64,000 bases of DNA from Stomorhina lunata. Taxonomy: Eukaryota; Arthropoda; Insecta; Diptera; Rhiniidae. Under the pieces are notes generated by a model, which ran no database searches, was not told the DNA's origin, and saw only the letters and a program-made list of their open reading frames with translations. Made by a program: the position numbers and the translations under genes. Below are positions 54,701-64,000 of this stretch, one piece after another. Location of the stretch: NCBI GenBank assembly GCA_933228675.1, contig OW121742.1, positions 14,055,975 through 14,119,974 of the forward strand, written 5' to 3'. The stretch's first letter is position 1; each line of letters opens with the position of its first letter.

Positions 54701-57700
54701 TTTTATAATTAAAAATTTTCTGTAAAAAATGTTTCTATAGAAAAATTTTTAAAATGAAAAATATTTGATAGAATCATTTTTATAACCAAAAATTTTCTAT
54801 AGAAAAATTTTCTATAGAAAAATTTCTATAATGAAAAATTTTCTATAGAAACATTATCATAATGAAAATTTTCTATAGAAAAAATTTTATAATAGAAAAT
54901 TTTCTGTAGAAAAATTGTTATAATCAAAAATTTTCTATAGAAAAATTTTAATAATGAAAAATTTTCTATAGAAATATTTTTATATTGAAAAATTTTCTAC
55001 AAAAAAATTTTTATAATGAAAAATTTTCTATAGAAAAAGTTTAACAATAAAAAATTTTCTGTAGAAAAATTTTTATAATGAAAAATTTTCTATAGTAAAA
55101 TTTTTATAGCAAGATTTTTATAATGAAAAATTTTCTATAAAAAAATTTTTATAATGAAAAATTTTCTTTAGGAAAATTTTTATAATTAAAAATTTTCTAT
55201 AGAAAAATTTTTATAACGAACAAATTTTTATAGAAACATTTTTAAAATAAAAAATTTTCTATCGAAAAATTTTCTATAAAAAAAATTTATAATAAAAAAT
55301 TTTCTATAAAAAAAATTAATAATAAAAAATTTTCTATAGAAATATTTTTATAAAGATAAATTTTCTATAAAAAATTTTCAATAAAAAATATTTTTCATTA
55401 ACTAGTGGCTTACAATTTCAATGACGTTTACCTGGAACTTTATTGATATTTTCCTTACCCTCGTCACTTGTGGGTTATTAGAAAAATTTTCTATGAAAGG
55501 GTTTTTATATTAAAAATTTTCTTTATAAAAATTTTCTATAGAAAAATTTTATTATGAAAAATTTTGTACAGAAAAATTTTAGAATGAAAAATTTTCTGTA
55601 GAAAAATTTTTACAATTAAAAATTTTCGATAGAAAAATTTGTATAACTAAAAATTTTCTATAGAAAAATTTTTATAATTAAAAATTTTCTGTAAAAAATG
55701 TTTCTATAGAAAAATTTTTAAAATGAAAAATATTTGATAGAATCATTTTTATAACCAAAAATTTTCTATAGAAAAATTTTCTATAGAAAAATTTCTATAA
55801 TGAAAAATTTTCTATAGAAACATTTTCATAATGAAAATTTTCTATAGAAAAAATTTTAGAATAGAAAATTTTCTGTAGAAAAATTGTTATAATCAAAAAT
55901 TTTCTATAGAAAAATTTTTATAATGAAAAATTTTCTATAGAAAAATTTTCATAATGAAAAATTTTCTGTGGAAAAATTGTAAAATGAAAAATTTTCTGTA
56001 GAAAATTTTTTATAATGAACAATTTTCTATAAAAATGGTTTACAATGAAAAATTTTCTATAGAAAAATTTTTATAATGAAAAATTTTCTATAGAAAAAGT
56101 CTTATAATGAAAAATTTTCTATAGAAACATTTTTATAATAAACAATTTTTTATCATAAAATTTTAATAAAAAAAAATTTTTCTATAGAAATATTTTTATA
56201 TTGAAAAATTTTCTATAGAAAAAGTCTTAAAATGAAAAATTTTCTATAGAAACATTTTTATAATAAACAATTTTTTATCAGAAAATTTTAATAAGAAAAA
56301 TTTTCTATAGAAATATTTTTATATTGAAAAATTTTCTACAAAAAAATTTTTATAATGAAAAATTTTCTATAGAAAAAGTTTAACAATAAAAAATTTTCTG
56401 TAGAAAAATTTTGATAATGAAAAATTTTCTATAGTAAAATTTTTATAGCAAGATTTTTATAATGAAAAATTTTCTATAAAAAAATTTTTATAATGAAAAA
56501 TTTTCTTTAGGAAAATTTTTATAATTAAAAATTTTCTATAGAAAAATTTTTATAACGAACAAATTTTTATAGAAACATTTTTAAAATAAAAAATTTTCTA
56601 TCGAAAAATTTTCTATAAAAAAAATTTATAATAAAAAATTTTCTATAAAAAAAATTAATAATAAAAAATTTTCTATAGAAATATTTTTATAAAGATAAAT
56701 TTTCTATAAAAAATTTTCAATAAAAAATATTTTTCATTAACTAGTGGCTTACAATTTCAATGACGTTTACCTGGAACTTTATTGATATTTTCCTTACCCT
56801 CGTCACTTGTGGGTTAGCGGCACGTTTCCAACAATTCAACTGGTGCATCAAATGTCACATGAGGAAGGTTTGAACATTAATTTTCATTAATATAAAGAAT
56901 ATTTGCTCATCACTATATTTTGTTTCTTTCTTATGACTTGCTTAACACTTCACTGTCAGAATATGTCAAATGATTTTTGGTTTAAACTGCGTCAAGATTT
57001 TTTGTCACTCAACGAATTATTCGTGGAATATGATGACAAATTATCCGATTTGATAATTTTATCTTCTGCTCAAAATTTATATTTTCTGGCCGTGCAAATT
57101 TATTACTCTTTTTAGTAAGTGCTTAATGATATCTACCCCAAGGCAGTTTAATGTAAATCTATTAATATCTTTTTATTCTATAGCCATCGTGATAATTTTA
57201 TGCATGATTTGTATTTTTGGTTTTCTTTGTCATTTGTTACATTTCGCACGTTTTACATGATGCTGACGGCGTCAAGTATACACGATACAGCAAATGAAAT
57301 TGCAATTTCGATTTATGAAATTCCATCATCGCATTGGGGTTTGGAGGTATTTTTTCTCGACTCCATTGAAATGAAATTGGATCTCAATATTTCAATTATT
57401 TTTTAGCTTAAAAGACTTAATGAAGTAATTATTTCCGATTTGTTCGCTTTAAGTGGCAAAGGATTCTTTTTTCTTACACGTCGTTTAATGTTTGCTGTAA
57501 GTAAAAGCTCTCAGAAAATTCTTAAAGTGAAATACATTTCGTTTATTGTAATTTTAAATTTAAAAAAATTTGCTTTCAAAATTGGAAATTATGAAAAATT
57601 TCGTAAAAAAGGACATTTTTGAAAAATTTTCTATAAAAATATGAAATTTTTTTTAAAAAATTCCTTGAAAAAATTCCTATAAAAATAGAAAATTTTTGAA

Positions 57701-60700
57701 AAATTTCCTATAAAAATAGAAATTTTTTTAAAAATTTCCTATAAAAATAGAAAATTAAAAAAAAAAATTCCTATAAATATATGAAATTTTTGAAAAATTT
57801 CCTATAAAGACTGGAAATTTTTTTTAAATTTCCTATACAAATAGGAAATTTTTTAAAAATTTCCTATACAAATAAGAAATTTTTTAAAAATTTCGTATAC
57901 AAATTTTTTAAAAATTTCCTATAAAAATAGGAAATTTCCTATAAAAATAGGAAAGTTTTGAAAAATTTCCTATAAAAATAGAAAATTTTTGAAAAATTTC
58001 CTATAAAAATAGAAAATTTTTGAAAAATTTCCTATAAAAATAGAAAATTTTTGAAAATTTCCTATAAAAATAGAAAATTTTTGAAAAATTTCCTATAAAA
58101 ATAGAAAATTTTTGAAAAATTTTCTATAAAAATAGAAAATTTTTGAAAAATTTCCTATAAAAATAGAAAATTTTTGAAAAATTTCCTATAAAAATAGGAA
58201 ATTTTTCAAAAATTTCCTATAAAAATATGAAATTTTTGAAAATTTTCCTATAAAAGAAGGAAATTTTTGAAAAATTTCCTATAAAAATAGGAAATTTTTG
58301 AAAAATTTCCTATAAAAATAGGAAATTTTTGAGAAATTTCCTATAAAAATAGGAAATTTTTGAAAAATTTCCTATAAAAATAGGAAATTTTTGAAAAATT
58401 TCCTTAAAAATAGGAAATTTTTGAAAAATTTCCTATAAAAATAGGAAATTTTTGAAAAATTTCCTATAAAAATAGGAAATTTTTGAAAAATTTCCTATAA
58501 AAATAGGAAATTTTTGAAAAATTTCCTATAAAAATAGGAAATTTTTGAAAAATTTCCTATAAAAATAGGAAATTTTTGAAAAATTTCCTATAAAAATAGG
58601 AAATTTTTGAAAAATTTCCTATAAAAATAGGAAATTTTTGAAAAATTTCCTATAAAAATAGGAAATTTTTGAAAAATTTCCTATAAAAATAGGAAATTTT
58701 TGAAAAATTTCCTATAAAAATAGGAAATTTTTGAAAAATTTCCTATAAAAATAGGAAATTTTTGAAAAATTTCCTATAAAAATAGGAAATTTTTGAAAAA
58801 TTTCCTATAAAAATAGGAAATTTTTGAAAAATTTCCTATAAAAATAGGAAATTTTTGAAAAATTTCCTATAAAAATAGGAAATTTTTGAAAAATTTCCTA
58901 TAAAAATAGGAAATTTTTGAAAAATTTCCTATAAAAATAGGAAATTTTTGAAAAATTTCCTATAAAAATAGGAAATTTTTGAAAAATTTCCTATAAAAAT
59001 AGGAAATTTTTGAAAAATTTCCTATAAAAATAGGAAATTTTTGAAAAATTTCCTATAAAAATAGGAAATTTTTGAAAAATTTCCTATAAAAATAGGAAAT
59101 TTTTGAAAAATTTCCTATAAAAATAGGAAATTTTTGAAAAATTTCCTATAAAAATAGGAAATTTTTGAAAAATTTCCTATAAAAATAGGGAATTTTTGAA
59201 AAATTTCCAATAAAAATAGGAAATTTTTGAAAAATTTCCTATAAAAATAGGAAATTTTTGAAAAATTTCCTATAAAAATAGGAAATTTTTGAAAAATTTC
59301 CTATAAAAATAGGAAATTTTTGAAAAATTTCCTATAAAAATAGGAAATTTTTGAAAAATTTCCTATAAAAATAGGAAATTTTTGAAAAATTTCCTATAAA
59401 AATAGGAAATTTTTGAAAAATTTCCTATAAAAATAGGAAATTTTTGAAAAATTTCCTATAAAAATAGGAAATTTTTGAAAAATTTCCTATAAAAATAGGA
59501 AATTTTTGAAAAATTTCCTATAAAAATAGGAAATTTTTGAAAAATTTCCTATAAAAATAGGAAATTTTTGAAAAATTTCCTATAAAAATAGGAAATTTTT
59601 GAAAAATTTCCTATAAAAATAGGAAATTTTTGAAAAATTTCCTATAAAAATAGGAAATTTTTGAAAAATTTCCTATAAAAATAGGAAATTTTTGAAAAAT
59701 TTCCTATAAAAATAGGAAATTTTTGAAAAATTTCCTATAAAAATAGGAAATTTTTGAAAAATTTCCTATAAAAATAGGAAATTTTTGAAAAATTTCCTAT
59801 AAAAATAGGAAATTTTTGAAAAATTTCCTATAAAAATAGGAAATTTTTGAAAAATTTCCTATAAAAATAGGAAATTTTTGAAAAATTTCCTATAAAAATA
59901 GGAAATTTTTGAAAAATTTCCTATAAAAATAGGAAATTTTTGAAAAATTTTGTATAAAAATAGGAAATTTTTGAAAAATTTTGTATAAAAATAGGAAATT
60001 TTTGAAAAATTTTGTATAAAAATAGGAAATTTTTGAAAAATTTTGTGTAAAAATAGGAAATTTTTGAAAAATTTTGTGTAAAAATAGGAAATTTTTGAAA
60101 AGATTCCTATAAAAATAGAAAATTTTTGAAAAATTTTTGTATAAAAATAGGAAATTTGTGAAAAATTTCCTTTAAAAAATAGGAAATTTTTGAAAAATTT
60201 CCTTTAAGAAATAGGAAATTTTTGAAAAATTTCCTTTAAAAAATAGGAAATTTTTGAAAATTTCCTTTAAAAAATAGGAAATTTTTGAAAAATTTCCTAT
60301 AAAAATAGAAAAATTTTGAAAAATTTTATATAAAAATAGGAAATTTCTGAAAAATTTTGTATAAGAATAGGAAATTTTTGAAAAATGTTATATAAAAATA
60401 GGAAATTTTTGAAAAATTTTGTATAAAAATAGGAATTTTTTGAAAAATTTTGTATAAAAATAGGAAATTTTTGAAAAATTTTGTATAAAAATAGGAAATT
60501 TTTGCAAAATTTCCTATAAAAATAGGAAATTTTTGAAAATTTTCCTATAAAAATATAAAAATATTTAAATTTTTAAAATTTCTCTTTTATTCATTAAAAG
60601 CTGTTCGCTTTTTTATTACTTTAATAGATGGCTGGAACCGTTGTTGTTTACGAACTGGTACTTTTAGACCAAGTCGACGGGAATGATGTAACAACTCCAC

Positions 60701-60723
60701 TTTGCAATCAGCGAAAGGTTTAA
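48717..60723 (+). CDS. Gr64-family sugar gustatory receptor, third of the cluster
   Basis: Nine exons join in phase: 48717-48903, 52482-52676, 52952-53149, 53238-53398, 56745-56867, 56960-57114, 57184-57346, 57407-57496, 60628-60723 (TAA). They give 455 aa. Exon 1 (MSSTAMAHIATNAAAS... to TLHHALGP) joins exon 2 at FLVLSRIFGILPVMGVW. Later segments are TFTWNFIDIFLTLV, FWFKLRQDFLSLNEL, DLYFWFSLSFVTFRTF and ALSGKGFFFLTRRLMFA. The last exon reads MAGTVVVYELVLLDQ, so the usual TYhhhhhQF signature (residues 431-439) is changed at both ends. Exon 3 is best ended at the second of two overlapping donors (gtaa|gtaagt), which keeps the phase and gives GSVIEH. Its place right after Gr64a and Gr64b suggests Gr64c, but I cannot recognise it by sequence. 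Introns 1, 4 and 8 are full of satellite, and intron 4 carries a truncated copy of exon 5. AATAAA is at 60804. Confidence 0.87.
49190..52310. repeat. Satellite array in intron 1 of the third Gr64 gene
   Basis: The unit is gaatttttcatatagaaaaa plus ttcttgat, 28 bp. Between 50515 and 50960 the variant gacgaatttttcatatagaa is almost perfect for about 16 copies. Each unit has the dyad GAATTTTTC-atata-GAAAAATTC. From 51330 to 51900 the array switches to a 27-29-bp variant (gaaaatttttcattataaaa), then switches back. Confidence 0.93.
54509..55477. repeat. Intragenic tandem duplication, left copy (969 bp)
   Basis: The segment beginning ttagaaaaattttctatgaa is repeated from 55478. Its right end cuts exon 5 after ...TCGL, where the sequence jumps from gggtta to ttagaaaa. 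The right copy (55478-56817) is longer by about 370 bp of extra satellite. Confidence 0.88.
55406..55477 (+). pseudogene. Truncated copy of exon 5, third Gr64 gene
   Basis: 72 nt (24 codons, WLTISMTFTW through TCGL) identical to the first 72 nt of the real exon at 56745-56867, with the same acceptor (aactag) but no donor. Splicing into it would run into satellite, so it should be skipped. Confidence 0.9.
57600..60550. repeat. 31-bp satellite, highly homogeneous, intron 8
   Basis: About 90 copies of a 31-bp unit, gaaaaatttcctataaaaat plus aggaaattttt. From about 58440 to 59940 the copies are almost all identical. Every unit contains a perfect dyad AAATTTCCTAT-aaaa-ATAGGAAATTT. Edges are more diverged (tttgtataaaaa variants after 59950), as expected for unequal exchange acting in the centre. 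It occupies nearly all of the 3.1-kb intron between exons 8 and 9. Confidence 0.97.
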
Positions 60724-62155
60724 ATGGTATTTAACGCCTATACGAGGCTTTAACCTATTAAAAATTATAAATCCTTTGATGTTTTATTTATTTAAATAAT
60801 TTTAATAAAGTGCTAAAAATCCTAAACATGATCTTAATGTAATTTTTATTTAAAAAAATGTTGTTAACAGTGATAAATTGGTTATGGTCTATAAAAAGTC
60901 AATTTAAATAATGTATAAGTTCATATTTTGCTAATAAAAATTGTGGTTTGAGTATCTTACATCATTTATGAAATATGACATAATAAAATAAAATTTTAAA
61001 TACTTTAACAAGTCGTTTTTATGATAACAAATAAAATTTTATCACTTTTGAGAACTTTAAAAACAACATTTGACAATATTTTTGACATTTTATGTTAACA
61101 AATTTCTAAATGTCTCCATTCTTTAAATTTATCTCCTTTCTTCCATCTGATACTTTTAACAATTTTATATTAAATCCTTTAAATATTGATGTAGAATTTA
61201 AATTTGTAATAATTTCTAAAAGTAATTTCGTATTTAATTGGACAACAAACTTTGACCATTTATTTGTAAAATCAATTTACAAAGTGTAATAATGTTCGTT
61301 GTAGGACATTTATTGACTTGTCTTTACAATTGGGAAAATATTTGTTTTCTAATTGTTGTAAATAAATTTCCAATGCAAATAATTCTTGGTCATTTTTGTT
61401 TGTGTATTAAGTATTTACACATGCAAACATTGGGGACATAACCCAACAAACAATTTCAGAAGTAAATTTTAAATTTGTAGTAAAATAATATAACATTAAA
61501 GTAAAGTTGTTGCTTGATATAATCATCATATGGAAATTTTTGGAAAATCTTTATGATGATATTTTTCTCCAAAATATTAATTGTCATAAGACTTTATTTT
61601 AGCGTGGGCTTTTTTTCTCAAAACCATATTAATAATTTTGAAGACAAGCAAAATCATTAAAACACATTAGACTTAGAAAATATTTAATAAACTTAATTAA
61701 CAAGTCATCTTAGATAAAATTAATGAAGAACATTTTCAAGTCACTCTGGAAAACAAAGAATGATATATTAGAGTATAATCACATTTCCAAGGCATCGTCT
61801 ATTTATAGCTTCCATTAAATCTTGACAATTATAGCGTTGAAATAACCTTAAAATAAGCCAAAACCAAGTAACAAAGTAATTAATTAACTTAATTAATGGT
61901 TTTGTCAAATTGAGTGAAAAGTGACTATTTTCCTTTTTTTCACATATATTATATTTATATGATTTTAGCAATATTTCGGATTAATATATAAAATATTAAA
62001 TATCAACATTTTTAATAAATAAAAAATTTATTGAAAAGTTTTACATAAGTGAATTGCACTTGAATACCAATTTATTACAATTATTTATTATTGTTATAAA
62101 AAGTTTTTTAATAAAACAACTTTTTATTACAATAATTAAATAATGGTGGGGCAAC
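60724..62155. other. 3' spacer of the third Gr64 gene
   Basis: About 1.4 kb of unique AT-rich sequence with AATAAA at 60804. No exon of a further receptor was recognised on either strand. The minus-strand 67-codon frame at 61768-61971 has no family features. Confidence 0.5.
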
Positions 62156-64000
62156 TTTTCTTTGATGGGTTTATATTTAGAAAAAATTATATATACAAAT
62201 TTTTATATAGAAAAAATTTTAATACATATATTTTTCTATAAGAATTTTCAATATAAAAATTTTTCTTTATTTAAGAAAAATTTTTTAAATAAAAGTTTTT
62301 CTAGAGAAAGTTTTTAAAATAAAAAGTTGTTAGAGAAAAAATCTCTTTCTCAAAATTTTTCAACAGAAAAATTTCCAATAAAAAAATTGTTCAACAGAAA
62401 AATTTCTGGTAAAAAAATTTAATTTTTTTTAAGAAATACGAAAATTTTTTAATATTAAAATTTTCCATAGAATAATTTTCAATATTAAAAATTTTTTATT
62501 GAAAATTTTTCAATATTTAAATTTTTCTATGGAAAACTTTTAATTTTTTTTGTACAAAACTTTTCTATAGAAAATTTTTTAATATTCAAATTTTTTTTAA
62601 GGAAATTTTTTAATATTATTTTTTTTTTTTAGAAAATTTCTCAAATTAAAATTTTCTTAAAAAAAATTTTCCAATATTAAAATTTTTTTATAAAAAAAAA
62701 TTTTCAATATTTTTCTATAGAAAACTTTTAATATTGAAAATTTTCCCACAGAAAAGTTTTTAATTTAAAAATTTTTCTATAAAAAATGTTTTTAATATTA
62801 AAATTTTTTGTATAAAAAATTTTTTAATATTTAAATTTTATATACAACATTTTTTAATATTTAAGTTTTTCTATAGAAAATTTTTCAATATTAAAATTTC
62901 TCTATAGAAAATTTTTCATTATAAAAATTTTTCTAAAGAAACATTTTTTTAAATTAAAATCTTTCTTTATAAAATTTTTAAAGATTAAAATCTTTCTATA
63001 GAAAAATTTTTAATACTTAAATTTTCTATAGAAAATTTTTTTATATTAAAGTTTTTCTATAGAAAGTTTTTCAACATTAAAATTTTTCTATAGAATATTT
63101 TTTAAGATTAAAATGTTTCTATAGACAATTTTTTAATATTAAAATTTTTCTATAAAAAATTTATTCTATAGAAAAGTTTTCAATATTAAAATTTTTCTAA
63201 AGAAAATTTTTTAATATTAAAATTTTTTGATAGAAATTTTTCAATTTAAAAATTTTTCTATAGAAAACTTTTTAATTTAAAAAAAATTATAGAAAATTTT
63301 TTTTATTTTAAAAATTTTTAGTATTAAAATTATTTTTTAGAAAAATTTTCAATTTTGTATAGAACATTTTTTAATATTAAAATTTTTCTATAGAAAATTT
63401 TTCAATATTAAAATTTTTCTATAGGAAATTTTTCATTATAAAAATTTTTCTATAGAAAATTTTTTTAAAATTAAAACCTTTTTTTTTTAAAATTTTTTAA
63501 GATTAAAATCTTTCTATAGAAAAATTTTTATTACTTAAATTTTCTATAGACAATTTTTAAATATTAAAGTTTTTCTATAGAAAGTTTTTCAATATTAAAA
63601 TTTTGCTATAGTAATTTTTTTAATATTTAAATTTTTCTATAGAAAATTTTCAATATTAAAATTTTTCTATAACAAATTTATTCAATAGAAAAGTTTTCAA
63701 TATTAAAATTTTTCTAAAGAAAATTTTTTAAAATTAAAATTTTTTGATAGAAATTTTTCAATTGAAAAATTCTTCTATAGAAAACTTTTTAATATAAAAA
63801 AAATTATAGAAAATTTTTTTATTTTAAAAATTTTTAGTATTAAAATTATTTTATAGAAAAATTTTCAATAGTAAAATTTTTCTATAGAAAATATTTTAAT
63901 ATAAAAATTCTTCTGAAATTTATTTCTTTCTATTAAAATTTTTCTATAGAAAATTGCTTAATATTAAAATTTTTCTATAACAAAGTTTTCAATATTAAAA
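62156..64000. repeat. Satellite array at the right edge
   Basis: Units of ttttctatagaaaatttttt plus aatattaaaa, about 29-30 bp, running off the window. A block at about 62860-63340 is repeated at about 63385-63900 (motifs aaaacttttt..aattatagaaaa and ttttagtattaaaattattt), so a roughly 520-bp segmental duplication is present. Confidence 0.88.

Larger units (their letters stand above)
53560..56735. repeat. Satellite array in intron 4 of the third Gr64 gene
   Basis: Units of gaaaaattttctatagaaaa plus atttttataat, about 29-31 bp. The array contains the 54509-55477 / 55478-56817 tandem duplication and a further inner duplication near 56075-56300 (agtcttataatgaaaaattt type). Confidence 0.92.

Noticed and set aside
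60724..62155. Start of a further Gr64 gene
   Set aside because: No exon-like sequence with the expected motifs was found on either strand before the next satellite.

Overview
The window is nuclear DNA from a brachyceran fly, probably a calyptrate (blow fly, flesh fly or house fly type); the species cannot be fixed from sequence alone. Signs are extreme AT richness, spliced genes with GT..AG introns, mariner, LINE and Helitron-like repeats, and a cluster of insect sugar gustatory receptors (Gr5a/Gr61a/Gr64 clade).

Four receptor genes were rebuilt by joining exons by eye at splice sites and matching phases. (1) A Gr61a-like gene on the minus strand: exons 1-5 lie between 13307 and 981, and the 3' half runs off the left edge. 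(2) A complete Gr64a orthologue on plus, 17719-27482, 9 exons, 541 aa. (3) A complete Gr64b orthologue on plus, 28121-41422, 9 exons, 417 aa. (4) A third complete Gr64-type receptor on plus, 48717-60723, 9 exons, 455 aa, probably Gr64c by position. Internal exon sizes hardly vary between genes (about 192, 195, 161-176, 123, 155, 163, 90 nt) and intron phases are the same, so all derive from one ancestral gene. The Gr61a-like and Gr64a genes are head to head; the three Gr64 genes are head to tail. Family members act as subunits of seven-transmembrane ligand-gated cation channels in sweet-sensing neurons, usually co-expressed in combinations.

Most of the remaining sequence is repeat. A family of short-period satellites (mostly 27-31 bp; cores such as gaatttttc..taga..aaaattc) fills most long introns and all long spacers. 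Almost every unit has dyad symmetry. Each array has its own local variant, and several show higher-order or segmental duplication.

Two tandem duplications break inside exons: a 4.6-kb one in the Gr61a-like gene (3883-8482 and 8483-13088) and a 1.0-1.3-kb one in the third Gr64 gene (54509-55477 and 55478-56817). Mobile DNA includes a mariner-type element with an open transposase (1146-2449), a deleted mariner relic (24520-24951), a 5'-truncated LINE with a single in-frame stop (28537-30341) lying between inverted arms, a 5'-truncated RTE-type fragment with a 12-bp target duplication (32203-32554), Helentron/DINE-like elements with 132-bp tandem repeats, and several foldback or MITE-like elements.

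No tRNA, rRNA, CRISPR or bacterial-type feature was seen. Most open reading frames inside the satellites are low-complexity artefacts.
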